Positions 1 through 7,964 are shown, counted from the first letter of the stretch. The stretch: DNA of 18,761 nt from Bacteroidota bacterium (GCA_029573365.1 JAKQGD010000525.1:1-18761), one strand, 5' to 3'. Made by a program: numbers and translations. Notes: a model not told the origin generated them from the letters alone.

Positions 1-2740
1 AATCAACTTCAGGTCATTTGGCTCAGACAGAGACAGAGTTATATCGGCAGGGCTCGCCTACATGGAGGGTATGCAAAGCAGGAAGCTGCTCTGTACAGCC
101 AAACATTTTCCGGGTCACGGCGACACAGATGTGGATTCACACCACGATTTGCCGGTCATAAACCACGACAGGTCACGGCTCATGGACATAGAACTTGCAC
201 CTTTCAGGGCCCTTATAAATCAGGGGCTTTCCGGAGTCATGACGGCACACCTAAACATACCCTCCCTCGAGCCCTCAAAAGGACTGGCGTCTACCTTTTC
301 ATCAAACATCGTATATCGCCTGCTAAAGGAAGACCTGGGGTTCCGGGGGCTTACATTTACCGATGCCATGGAAATGCAAGGAGCTGTAAAAAATTTTCCT
401 AAAGGCGAGGCCATGGTCAGAGCCATACTGGCCGGAAACGATCTGCTCGAGACCTTCATGGATGTGGGCCTTGCAGTAAGTGCCATCAAACAAGCTGTGC
501 TTAGCGGACGTTTATCGCAACAGGCACTGGACTTTAAGGTGAGGAAGATACTCATGGCCAAATCATGGGTGGGGCTCGACAAATACCGCCCTATAGATAT
601 AAAGTCTCTCAAAGACAGCCTCAATACCATAGAAGCCGATGTACTCAACCACCGTATGTCACGTGCCAGTATCACCTGCCTGGCCAATGACGAAGGTCTT
701 CTTCCTGTCAGAAATCCAGACCAGAAAATTGCCGTACTCTCTGTAGACAGTGATCCGGGATACAGTGAGTTTTATTCTATGGTGTCCAAATATAGCAGGG
801 CGGACTATTTTCACATCGACAAAAACACCCCAGATTCGCTTATAAACGACATCTTAGGTCGCCTCGAAGGTTATGATTTAAGATTTTGCACCTTCCACTT
901 ATCTGATATAAGAGCCGGCAAGAACTACGGCCTCCGCGATGCCAATATCAGCATTATGAACAGGTTGTCTGCAGCTAATAAAAACATAATCACTATTCTG
1001 GGCAATCCATTTATACTGGGCAAGGTACCCAGCCTGGCTACCTGCAAAACCCTCATAATGGGTTACCAGCAAAACCGATATACAGAACAGGCAGCAGCAC
1101 AGATTATTTTCGGGTCACTGGCTCCACAAGGCAAACTTCCCGTCTCGATAAACGGAAATTTTAGTTTTGGCAAAGGAGTACGCTGGGACGCCCTGGACAA
1201 CCTCAGCTACGGAGTGCCTGAGCTCAAAGGCATAGACAGACAAATGCTGACAGCAGGCATCGACTCTGTGATGAAAGCAGGCATCGCAGCCAGGGCATTT
1301 CCCGGCGGCGAAGTACTCGTGGCCAAAGATGGCATGGTGATCTTTGACAAAGCATATGGATACCATACCTATGCCGCAGGCGAAAAAGGACGCCAAACCG
1401 AAATAGACTGGAGTGACGCTTCATATCAATCCATAGACGACGCTATGGACAATCCTCTCATTGTGGCCAATGCTCCCGCCAAAGTCCAAAAACAAACTGT
1501 GCCTGCAGGCAAAACTCTTATCGGCGACGTGTATGACCTGGCATCTGTAACCAAGATAAGCACCTCAGCCCTTGCAGTCATGCAGTTGATGTCAGAGGGA
1601 AAATTTTCGCCTGACGAAAGACTTGGTACATATTATCCGTTATTTTCAGGCACAAACAAGGACAGTCTCATCATAAAGGACCTGCTCACCCACCGGGCTG
1701 GCTTGCAGGCATGGATTCCTTTCTGGAAAGACTGCATAGATACCGTGGCCACGATGAAAAAAGCCATTGAAAAAAATCCTGCCCTCGAGTCCGAATGTAT
1801 GGTTACCATCAAAAAGCCATTTTTTCTCTTCAGAATTTTTGGCAAAAAGCCTAAAAAAACAATCCATTACCTGGAAACAGCAAAAACCAATGTAGCCCTA
1901 TGGGAAAAGATGCTCAGGCCAGAAACAAGGATATGGAAAAAAGGAATTTTTTCAGAACACCAGGATGCGGCATTCACCGTCAAGGTGCATGACAAACTTT
2001 ATCTGCACAAAGATTATCGACAGAAAATTATTAAGAGAATAGCCGATTCGCCGGTAAACACCTCACATGGTTATGTGTACAGTGACCTTCACTACTACCT
2101 GTATCCGGAAATAGTAAGCCGCCTTACGGAAAAGCCTTTTGACACTTACCTGAGTGATACCTACCGGCAGCTGGGAGCCTTTTCACTCCAATTTAAACCA
2201 AAGGATAAATTTCCCGAAGAACGTATTGTACCGACCGAATACGACAGCTTGTTCAGGCAGGTACTTATTGACGGGTACGTACATGACGAAGGAGCAGCAA
2301 TGGTGGACGGGATTTCCGGCCACGCAGGCCTTTTTGGCAATGCCAATGACCTGTGCAAGCTGATGCAGATGTACCTGCAAAAAGGGCATTACGGTGGCAA
2401 AAAATACATCGATCCGGCGGTAGTCACACAGTGCACCTCTTATCAGTTTCCTGAAGAAAAAAACAGACGCGGCCTGGGCTTTGACAAAAAAGATTTTAAT
2501 CCTGAGGTAAAAAATGCTCCTTCACTGGCCTCAGATTTATCGTTTGGACATTCAGGATTTACAGGTACCTACACCTGGGTGGACCCAGCATACGGACTTG
2601 TATATATTTTCTTGTCCAACAGGGTCTACCCTACCCGAAACAATCAGCAAATCAGCAAACTGAACATCAGGACTGTCATCGGTGACCACATCATAAAGTG
2701 TATTTTGGCTACCGAAAATCTGGCGGACATAAATAAATAA
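1..2740 (+). CDS. GH3 (NagZ-like) / serine beta-lactamase fusion protein, 5' partial
   Basis: Probably a beta-N-acetylhexosaminidase joined to a serine hydrolase of the beta-lactamase/DD-peptidase fold, acting on peptidoglycan or muropeptides outside the cytoplasm. The frame is open from base 2, and the residues before the first ATG (base 62) read like GH3 sequence (NFRSFG), so the gene begins upstream of the window. Numbering from that ATG: KHFPGHGDT at 14-22, the NagZ Asp-Ser-His dyad at D25-S26-H27, and the expected nucleophile D101 in TDAMEM. A GH3 C-terminal-like domain spans about 215-375. The beta-lactamase domain (about 395-885) shows S495-V-T-K498 (SxxK), Y673-S-D675 where YxN is usual, and H830-S-G832 in the KTG position. 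Similar fusions of about 1000 residues are common in Bacteroidota. The next gene starts 14 bp downstream, so the two are probably co-transcribed. Domain calls are firm; substrate is inferred. Confidence 0.9.
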   Translation, partial: INFRSFGSDRDRVISAGLAYMEGMQSRKLLCTAKHFPGHGDTDVDSHHDLPVINHDRSRLMDIELAPFRALINQGLSGVMTAHLNIPSLEPSKGLASTFSSNIVYRLLKEDLGFRGLTFTDAMEMQGAVKNFPKGEAMVRAILAGNDLLETFMDVGLAVSAIKQAVLSGRLSQQALDFKVRKILMAKSWVGLDKYRPIDIKSLKDSLNTIEADVLNHRMSRASITCLANDEGLLPVRNPDQKIAVLSVDSDPGYSEFYSMVSKYSRADYFHIDKNTPDSLINDILGRLEGYDLRFCTFHLSDIRAGKNYGLRDANISIMNRLSAANKNIITILGNPFILGKVPSLATCKTLIMGYQQNRYTEQAAAQIIFGSLAPQGKLPVSINGNFSFGKGVRWDALDNLSYGVPELKGIDRQMLTAGIDSVMKAGIAARAFPGGEVLVAKDGMVIFDKAYGYHTYAAGEKGRQTEIDWSDASYQSIDDAMDNPLIVANAPAKVQKQTVPAGKTLIGDVYDLASVTKISTSALAVMQLMSEGKFSPDERLGTYYPLFSGTNKDSLIIKDLLTHRAGLQAWIPFWKDCIDTVATMKKAIEKNPALESECMVTIKKPFFLFRIFGKKPKKTIHYLETAKTNVALWEKMLRPETRIWKKGIFSEHQDAAFTVKVHDKLYLHKDYRQKIIKRIADSPVNTSHGYVYSDLHYYLYPEIVSRLTEKPFDTYLSDTYRQLGAFSLQFKPKDKFPEERIVPTEYDSLFRQVLIDGYVHDEGAAMVDGISGHAGLFGNANDLCKLMQMYLQKGHYGGKKYIDPAVVTQCTSYQFPEEKNRRGLGFDKKDFNPEVKNAPSLASDLSFGHSGFTGTYTWVDPAYGLVYIFLSNRVYPTRNNQQISKLNIRTVIGDHIIKCILATENLADINK

Positions 2741-2754
2741 CCCAATAAAAAGAC

Positions 2755-3279
2755 ATGGCACTTATATTATCGGTCAATGGCATAAAGCCAAAATTTGGAA
2801 AGGAATGTTTTCTGGCTGAAAATGCCACAGTAACCGGCGATGTGGTTATGGGAGACCAATGCTCTGTGTGGTTTAATGCCGTAATCCGAGGTGATGTACA
2901 TTTTATCCGCATGGGCGACAAGGTAAATATACAGGATGGAGCGATCATCCACTGTACCTTTAAAAAGTATCCTACTCACATAGGCAACAACGTGTCTGTA
3001 GGCCACAATGCCATAGTACACGGCTGCACAGTAAAAGACAATGTACTCATAGGCATGGGTGCCATCATAATGGACAATTGTGTCATAGAGTCTAACACCA
3101 TCATCGCAGCAGGTGCTGTGGTTACTCAAAACACGCATGTTGAGTCAGGGTGCATATATGCCGGAGTACCCGCTAAAAAGGTCAAGGAGATAAGCCAGAA
3201 CCAGATCACCGGCGAAATAGAGAGGATTGCAAATAACTACATAACCTACGCTTCCTGGTACGAAACCGAACCCAGGTGA
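2755..3279 (+). CDS. Gamma-carbonic-anhydrase-like hexapeptide-repeat protein
   Basis: A 174-residue left-handed beta-helix protein of the gamma-class carbonic anhydrase family (YrdA/PaaY/CaiE-like), normally a cytoplasmic homotrimer. Hexapeptide repeats run through most of the chain. The three metal-binding histidines of the family are in place: H66 (GAIIH), H84 (VGH) and H89 (IVHGC). RGD at 45-47 and NIQDG at 58-62 are also typical, as is the AGVPAKKV sequence near the end. Length is normal for the family. Whether it hydrates CO2 cannot be read from sequence, because many homologues are inactive or of unknown function. It follows the GH3/beta-lactamase gene by 14 bp on the same strand. It ends only 6 bp from the stop codon of the displaced oxyR 3' end, which points towards it. 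Confidence 0.9.
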   Translation: MALILSVNGIKPKFGKECFLAENATVTGDVVMGDQCSVWFNAVIRGDVHFIRMGDKVNIQDGAIIHCTFKKYPTHIGNNVSVGHNAIVHGCTVKDNVLIGMGAIIMDNCVIESNTIIAAGAVVTQNTHVESGCIYAGVPAKKVKEISQNQITGEIERIANNYITYASWYETEPR

Positions 3280-3285
3280 CGGGAC

Positions 3286-3417
3286 TTAACTGAGAGGATT
3301 TATGTCGATTCTCTGATGGGTTTCCCGTATTTTCATGTAAGCCGGAATGACATCCATGATGATGCTTTGCAAGGCCATGATCAGCCTCAGTTTGGTCGTA
3401 AACTTATGATGGACTAT
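3286..3417 (-). pseudogene. oxyR: Severed 3' end of oxyR (last 43 codons)
   Basis: On the minus strand this stretch encodes 43 residues and a TAA stop (complement of 3286-3288). It has no start codon or promoter of its own. When the insertion sequence at 3422-5001 and one ACTT duplicate are removed, this frame joins exactly to codon 270 of the OxyR-like gene at 4990-5811: the joint reads V-R-E-V-S from the large piece followed by I-V-H-H-K-F from this piece. The chain then ends in I-N-P-L-S. The restored length of 313 residues is what OxyR proteins normally have, and the PVREVS-(I/L)-V sequence across the joint is typical of the family. I therefore read it as the displaced C-terminus, not an independent gene. 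Confidence 0.9.
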
Positions 3418-3421
3418 ACTT
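3418..3421. repeat. Target-site duplication, left copy (ACTT)
   Basis: ACTT directly abuts the left inverted repeat of the insertion sequence. The same four bases directly follow the right inverted repeat at 5002-5005. Four bases alone could match by chance, but the rejoined oxyR frame across this site supports it as a real duplication. Confidence 0.85.
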
Positions 3422-3439
3422 AGGGTCTGCTGAAAAACT
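3422..3439. repeat. IS terminal inverted repeat, left
   Basis: AGGGTCTGCTGAAAAACT matches the complement of the right end in 17 of 18 positions; position 13 differs (A against G). The transposase stop codon (complement of 3439-3441) overlaps its inner edge. Confidence 0.92.
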
Positions 3440-4923
3440 CATAGAGCATATTTATACTGATTGGAGGATGTATTATGGATCCAAGAATAAATTACTAGTT
3501 CCAAGATATCCGACCAAATAACTTTTATCCAATAAAGTGCCACCTCAGCCAGGTGGACTAAGTTGAGCACTAAAATAATGCTGGCTACCCAAGATTCACT
3601 AGTTTGAGCAAGACGAGCTTTTATACGATTCAATCCATATCCCGTTTTTGCTTGTCCAAATTTTGCTTCGATTGGGTTTCGTTCACCAGGGCTTACATGA
3701 TTTGACATTGCCTTCTTTGATGGCCTGCCCAATGGTTTGGCCCTTAGCTTGATGCCCTCTTGTTTCAGATAGGCCCTATTATCGCGATTACAGTAAATCT
3801 TGTCCGCCAGTACCTGGAGGGGGTAGTATCCAAAGCGAGTTTTATATTTTTCTACACTTTCTACTAGTTTCTTGCCTTCGTTAAAGGCATCCCAGCTATG
3901 GTTTTCCAAAAAGGCCATACCATCGACTAACGATACGTTTATTTTTGCTCCAAACTCCACTTTTGCCGTCGATTTGCCTCGCACTATCGGGCGTACATGG
4001 GGCTGGTGTATACTTACGATACGGTCATCTACACTATGTGTGCCGGTATCATGCATTCTTTTCTGTTGTTCATACACATGCTGAATAACTAACCAATATT
4101 TATAACTTTTTGGGTCCATTGGTATTTGTTGGCAATGATCCAGCAACTCATGGATAGATTTTATATTTCTATGAAGATAACTGAGTTGCTTGCGTATGGC
4201 CGATCGTATTTCATTTTTTGTCTTACTCTTTTTCTGTGCTGTTTTTAAATACTCTTTTCTGGCGATTTCCCTGTAATTTCTGGGTTTGACTTCAGCCATA
4301 CTTCCATCAAATACCATGTCCAATAACTCTTCAGATTTCTCCCTGGCATCGTTTAAAATATTCAAGTCCGTTGGGTACGCAATATCCTGGGGACATGCTG
4401 TTGCGTCAACAATCAGACTTCCTTTATGCGTAGTACGGCCGTTTTCATCATCATTTGCCGTGTCTTTTTCCTCATCCTTTGTTATTTGGCCCTTAAGCTT
4501 TGCTAAGCTGTCATTTATAGCATTGATTTGTTCCATCCCTAACCTCTTCCTGAACTCAACAAACAACGAGGCGTCAAACGGAGGCACATCGCAAAATGAT
4601 GAGTAGCCAAGAAAATACTGCATATACACGTTCTCGCTAATCTGGTCAACTACTTCTCGGTCATCTAAATCACACATGTGCTTTATTATAATTGAACCCA
4701 TTACAACTCGTGGACTCAATCCAGGGCGACCAGTATTCTTTTCCGGAACATACTTTCGGTATATGCTTATTAACTCATCCCACGGTAGCATTTTTGCTAA
4801 TTTAACCCATCGATTGTCCGGATTCAGTTTCCTGTCAAACGGTGTGTCGAAGCCTTCGATTGTCAACTGCTTTACACTTACATATTTTGTTGTAGGTGCA
4901 TGCTTTTTTATCAATTTTCGCAT
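3439..4923 (-). CDS. IS5/IS1182-like transposase
   Basis: A 494-residue DDE transposase that would cut and join the element's ends. The N-terminal third resembles the DUF772 domain of this group (GRPGLSPRVVMGSIIIKHM and the QYFLGYSSF region). The first catalytic Asp is likely the one in SLIVDATACPQD, followed by the typical AYPTDLNILNDAREKSEELL. The second lies in QVLADKIYCNRDN. The Glu lies in RNPIEAKFGQAKTGYGLNR, which matches the group's Y-R-E-like C-terminal signature. A Lys/Arg-rich stretch in the middle is common in this group. The frame is full length with an ATG start (complement of 4921-4923), 78 bp inside the right end, so the gene looks functional. Because it runs in the same direction as oxyR, it could receive transcription from the oxyR promoter. 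Confidence 0.93.
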   Translation of the reverse strand: MRKLIKKHAPTTKYVSVKQLTIEGFDTPFDRKLNPDNRWVKLAKMLPWDELISIYRKYVPEKNTGRPGLSPRVVMGSIIIKHMCDLDDREVVDQISENVYMQYFLGYSSFCDVPPFDASLFVEFRKRLGMEQINAINDSLAKLKGQITKDEEKDTANDDENGRTTHKGSLIVDATACPQDIAYPTDLNILNDAREKSEELLDMVFDGSMAEVKPRNYREIARKEYLKTAQKKSKTKNEIRSAIRKQLSYLHRNIKSIHELLDHCQQIPMDPKSYKYWLVIQHVYEQQKRMHDTGTHSVDDRIVSIHQPHVRPIVRGKSTAKVEFGAKINVSLVDGMAFLENHSWDAFNEGKKLVESVEKYKTRFGYYPLQVLADKIYCNRDNRAYLKQEGIKLRAKPLGRPSKKAMSNHVSPGERNPIEAKFGQAKTGYGLNRIKARLAQTSESWVASIILVLNLVHLAEVALYWIKVIWSDILELVIYSWIHNTSSNQYKYAL

Positions 4924-4983
4924 TTATCCTTGCACTTGTTTGCGTAAATTTAACCCTAATTATTTATTTTTCAATGGGTTTGA

Positions 4984-5001
4984 AGTTTCTCAGCAGACCC
5001 T
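4984..5001. repeat. IS terminal inverted repeat, right
   Basis: AGTTTCTCAGCAGACCCT is the inverted partner of 3422-3439. On the minus strand it continues the oxyR reading frame for three codons (R-V-C) and then supplies TGA at 4990-4992, which is the stop codon of the truncated regulator. Confidence 0.92.
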
Positions 5002-5811
5002 ACTTACTTCTCTCACAGGGGTGGGCTCGTAAAACGGGATTACTCTTTCTTTTCGTTCAGGACTCAGGCTCCAGGTAGCCATCTCAGGGATGATCGTCAT
5101 GCCGCCGCTTGCTTCTGTGATATTGATGAGCGACTCTATGCTGCCGGCATTGTATTTTACCTTGTGGGTCTCCATATTACGGAGCTCACAAAGTTTAAGC
5201 ATCTGATTCCGCATACAATGCCCTTCCTCCAGCAGCCAGAGGTTGTTTATATCCAGATCCTCAGGCAACATGTAGGCCTTGTCTACTTTTTTTTGTGAAA
5301 ACACTAAAAACTCCTCGTAAAACATGGTATTTGTTATCAGTGACTTTTCGTCAATGGGAGTCACCAGCAAGCCGGCATCGGTTTCTGATGATTTGAGTTT
5401 TTGAAGGATAATCTTTGTCGTCGCTTCTTCCACTATGATTTCTATGCCGGGAAATGCCTCAATAAATCTGGGCAAAAAGACGGGAATGATATATGGGGCC
5501 AGGGTCGGTATGATGCATACCCGCAGGGTACCGTTGATATTATCATTGTGGAGATCGGAGGCCAGTTTTTCAAGTATCGTCATTTCTTCCAATATCTTCA
5601 TAGCCTGTGTGGCCAGGACCTCACCCTTTTCTGTAAGTGATATAGGATTGCTTTTTCTGTCTATGAGCATCAGGTCCAGGTCATCCTCCATTTTTTTGAT
5701 GGCCATGCTGAGGGCGGGTTGAGATACATTGCATTGCTCTGCAGCCACACTGTAGTTTTTTGTAGCTGCCAGGGCAAGGAAGTATTTTAACTGAGCCAAC
5801 TGTATATTCAT
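4990..5811 (-). CDS. oxyR: OxyR-type LysR regulator, 3' end cut off by the IS
   Basis: A peroxide-sensing LysR-family activator. The N-terminal winged helix-turn-helix is clear (residues about 1-60, with CNVSQPALSMAIKKME). The effector domain carries the OxyR signature EEGHCMRNQMLKLCEL, which puts the two redox cysteines at C199 and C208, the same numbers as in E. coli OxyR. AGSIESL and PVREVS are also typical. The gene is truncated: after codon 270 the frame enters the insertion sequence, adds R-V-C and stops at a TGA inside the inverted repeat. The missing 43 codons lie at 3286-3417. The start ATG (complement of 5809-5811) gives the usual MNI-QLxxLKYF opening. The shortened protein keeps the DNA-binding and disulphide regions but loses the end of the regulatory domain, so activity and stability are doubtful. 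Confidence 0.93.
   Translation of the reverse strand: MNIQLAQLKYFLALAATKNYSVAAEQCNVSQPALSMAIKKMEDDLDLMLIDRKSNPISLTEKGEVLATQAMKILEEMTILEKLASDLHNDNINGTLRVCIIPTLAPYIIPVFLPRFIEAFPGIEIIVEEATTKIILQKLKSSETDAGLLVTPIDEKSLITNTMFYEEFLVFSQKKVDKAYMLPEDLDINNLWLLEEGHCMRNQMLKLCELRNMETHKVKYNAGSIESLINITEASGGMTIIPEMATWSLSPERKERVIPFYEPTPVREVSRVC
5002..5005. repeat. Target-site duplication, right copy (ACTT)
   Basis: The second ACTT, immediately outside the right inverted repeat, matches 3418-3421. In the oxyR frame it overlaps the codons for V269-S270. Confidence 0.85.
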
Positions 5812-5820
5812 AAGTATTTT

Positions 5821-5857
5821 TTATGTCGGCATAAAATTATTAATTTTTTCTTATGCC
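5821..5857 (-). promoter_or_regulatory. Inverted repeats upstream of oxyR, possible autoregulatory site
   Basis: Between 10 and 46 bp upstream of the oxyR start, three copies of a TTATG/CATAA half-site occur: TTATG at 5821-5825, CATAA at 5830-5834 and TTATG at 5851-5855. The first pair forms TTATG-tcgg-CATAA. The outer pair extends to GGCATAA/TTATGCC. LysR-type regulators commonly bind such dyads at their own promoters. The position fits, but the match to a known OxyR box has not been shown. Confidence 0.4.
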
Positions 5858-5914
5858 CACAAATATTCAATTTTGTTCCGTCAATTGGTCAAATTAAAAT
5901 CGAAATGTTTCAAA

Positions 5915-5938
5915 GGCCCTGAATGTCCGTTCAGGGTC
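5915..5938 (-). terminator. Hairpin terminator after the small secreted-protein gene
   Basis: Arms 5915-5923 (GGCCCTGAA) and 5930-5938 (TTCAGGGTC) pair over nine bases with one G-T pair around a 6-base loop. It lies 9 bp past the stop of the minus-strand gene at 5947. The T-run is better on the plus strand (CTTTTTATTTT) than on the minus strand (CCTTTG), so it may work in either direction, less well for the gene it follows. Confidence 0.6.
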
Positions 5939-5946
5939 TTTTTATT

Positions 5947-6411
5947 TTACATTCTCCTTATGCTTTTACAGATATTTACAGCCTCATCTATGGCATTCTG
6001 GTCGTCGTCAAGGAAGGTAATAATCACAAAAAAGTTGGTATCCGAATCAGGGTCTATCAAGCCCATAACAAACAATTTGACACCATCTTTTTCGCCTTCG
6101 GCATAGCCTCCTTTGAAGCCATTGATGTCTATCTTGCTGATGTCATCGATCCTGCCGAGATTCATAGATGCAGCTACAGACATCGTGTAGCCGGTTATGT
6201 CCGAATCATCGATGGTTTCATCTTTAAATGGAATAATGGACATTTCCATACCATCACCTGAGGCAGAAAATTCTTCGATGTTATTGACCGTTTCACGGAA
6301 ATCATCAGCCAGGGAAAAAGAAACGCCATATTCGTCCCACACATAATTGTGCTGTCCTGTAGCCAGGTTAAAGACAAAAAGGAATAAAACAAAAAAGCTT
6401 GCTCTAATCAT
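5947..6411 (-). CDS. Small secreted protein of unknown function
   Basis: A 154-residue protein that I do not recognise as a named family. Residues 1-20 form a clear signal peptide: MIR, then a run of F/L/V, then a likely cut near ATGQ. The mature part is acidic and rich in Asp, about 130 residues, and starts with NYVWDEYGVSFSLADDF. That opening, followed by short beta-rich stretches and a final helix ending in ICKSIRRM, resembles secreted Mog1/PsbP-like or DUF1795-like domains; this is only a fold-level guess. It has one cysteine near the end and no lipobox. It stands alone: the operon upstream ends 75 bp before its start, and a hairpin lies directly downstream. Confidence 0.75.
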   Translation of the reverse strand: MIRASFFVLFLFVFNLATGQHNYVWDEYGVSFSLADDFRETVNNIEEFSASGDGMEMSIIPFKDETIDDSDITGYTMSVAASMNLGRIDDISKIDINGFKGGYAEGEKDGVKLFVMGLIDPDSDTNFFVIITFLDDDQNAIDEAVNICKSIRRM

Positions 6412-6486
6412 TTTTCAATTGATTTTAAAAGGTTATTTAATAAGGTTAAAATTTCTATAAAGGTACGGCAATTAAAGTCAAGCCGT

Positions 6487-7935
6487 TTAATATCGAATAC
6501 AAATATTTTTGGGTTCTGTAAAAAATCTCATAGCCTCCATACCGCCTTCACGTCCCACTCCACTGTTTTTTACACCTCCAAAGGGAGTCCTCAGGTCTCT
6601 CACAAGCCAGCAATTGATCCAGACGATGCCAGATTCGATTTTTTCTGCCATCCTGTGGGCTCTGGACAAGTCTTCCGTCCATAGTGTAGCTGAAAGTCCA
6701 TAGCCTGTACTGTTGGCCCACGCAAGTACTTCGTTTTCTGTGTCAAAAGGTGTCAGGGTAACCACCGGGCCAAAGATTTCTTCCTGGTTGGTCCTGCAGT
6801 CAGGCCCCAGGCCTTCGATGACCGCAGGTGATATAAACCACCCATCACCGTTTTTTCCACCCAATTTGACAGGCTTGCCACCTGTAAGAAGTGAACCGCC
6901 TTCTTTTCCGGCCAGTTCGATATACGACATTATTTTATCCATATGGGCCCTGGAGACCACTGCTCCCATGTCAGTATCAGCGGCATCAGGAGGGCCTATC
7001 TTTAGTGATTCTACCTTTTTGATAAAATCATCCCTGAATTTTTTATAGAGCGGCCTTTCGACAAAAATCCTTGACCCGCAAAGACATATTTGTCCCTGGT
7101 TTGAAAACGAAGAACGAACTGAAGTTTTGAGCATTTCTTCATAATTACAGTCTGCAAAAATGACATTGGGATTTTTACCTCCCAGCTCCAGAGAGAGTTT
7201 TTTAAACATGGGAGCAGCCACCGTGGCGATTCTTTTTCCGGTAGCTGTACCACCGGTAAAAGATACTGCCTTAACGTCCGGGTGTATACATATGGCTTCT
7301 CCGGTTTTCTGTCCCAGACCGTAAACAATATTTAGAACACCCTCGGGAAAAGAAATCTCATGGCAGGCTTTTGACAATAGGTAAGCTGTATATGGAGTGA
7401 TCTCTGATGGTTTTGCCACTACTGTATTGCCCGATGCCAGTGCAGGTGCTATTTTCCAAGTAAGAAGATAAAGTGGCAGGTTCCAGGGAGAGATACATCC
7501 CACCACTCCCAGGGGCATCCTTAGGGTATAGTTGACCCCTGTGCCCTGCATATAGTGTGCCTCTGACGAAAATTGAGTGGCCGCATGTGCAAAAAACCTA
7601 AAATTGGCCACGGCCCGGGGTATATCCATGATTTTGGCCAGGCTTACAGGCTTACCAGTATCTTTGCTTTCTGCCATCGCAAACATCTCAAGGTCTCTCT
7701 CTATGGCGTCGGCCAGTCTGAGCATCCATAATGACCGGTCTTCATTTTTCATGGCAGCCCACCCCGCAGCCGCATTTTTTGCTGCCATTACAGCATCAGC
7801 CACATCCCTCTCATCAGAGTCGGGAATCAGACTGTATACCTGTCCTGTGCCGGGCTCATAATTATCGAGGTATTGACAAGAAACAGGATCTCTAAACTGC
7901 CCCCCGATATAGTTGGATATCTTTTCGTATGACAT
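6487..7935 (-). CDS. Aldehyde dehydrogenase, probably 2-aminomuconic 6-semialdehyde dehydrogenase
   Basis: A 482-residue NAD(P)-dependent aldehyde dehydrogenase, full length for the family. Visible parts: the oxyanion/cofactor loop PWNLPLY with N152, the FTGGT nucleotide-binding turn at 226-230, the general base E250 in LELGGKNPN, and the catalytic cysteine C284 in GQICLCGSR with a second cysteine two residues on. EEIFGPVV and the C-terminal PFGGVKNSGVGREGG are standard. The CLC sequence and the DIPRAVANFRFFA segment (R107 perhaps the substrate-carboxylate arginine) fit the ALDH8A1/AmnC/hydroxymuconic-semialdehyde subgroup. It follows kynA by 29 bp, with a RidA-type deaminase before that. The context favours oxidation of 2-aminomuconate 6-semialdehyde in tryptophan breakdown. 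Related aldehydes remain possible. Confidence 0.9.
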   Translation of the reverse strand: MSYEKISNYIGGQFRDPVSCQYLDNYEPGTGQVYSLIPDSDERDVADAVMAAKNAAAGWAAMKNEDRSLWMLRLADAIERDLEMFAMAESKDTGKPVSLAKIMDIPRAVANFRFFAHAATQFSSEAHYMQGTGVNYTLRMPLGVVGCISPWNLPLYLLTWKIAPALASGNTVVAKPSEITPYTAYLLSKACHEISFPEGVLNIVYGLGQKTGEAICIHPDVKAVSFTGGTATGKRIATVAAPMFKKLSLELGGKNPNVIFADCNYEEMLKTSVRSSFSNQGQICLCGSRIFVERPLYKKFRDDFIKKVESLKIGPPDAADTDMGAVVSRAHMDKIMSYIELAGKEGGSLLTGGKPVKLGGKNGDGWFISPAVIEGLGPDCRTNQEEIFGPVVTLTPFDTENEVLAWANSTGYGLSATLWTEDLSRAHRMAEKIESGIVWINCWLVRDLRTPFGGVKNSGVGREGGMEAMRFFTEPKNICIRY

Positions 7936-7964
7936 ATCTATTGAAATAGGCTGTAAGTCTTAAA

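Larger units (their letters stand above)
3422..5001 (-). mobile_element. Complete insertion sequence (IS5/IS1182-like), 1580 bp
   Basis: A self-contained element with one transposase gene, near-perfect terminal inverted repeats (18 bp, one mismatch) and a 4-bp ACTT target duplication. It sits inside the 3' part of an OxyR-type gene, with the transposase in the same orientation as oxyR. The left end reads AGGGTCTGCTGAAAAACT and the right end, read inwards on the other strand, AGGGTCTGCTGAGAAACT. Intact ends, an intact transposase and an exact duplication suggest a recent insertion that could still be mobile. The family is judged from the transposase (a DUF772-type N-terminal region plus a DDE core, IS5/IS1182 group); the exact subgroup is not certain. 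Confidence 0.93.

Noticed and set aside
220..687. 155-codon open frame on the minus strand inside the GH3 domain
   Set aside because: Composition (Ser/Arg-rich) and position are those of an antisense shadow of the GH3 gene.
5923..6261. 112-codon open frame on the plus strand opposite the small secreted protein
   Set aside because: The minus-strand frame has a clear signal peptide and ends at a hairpin; the plus-strand frame has neither.
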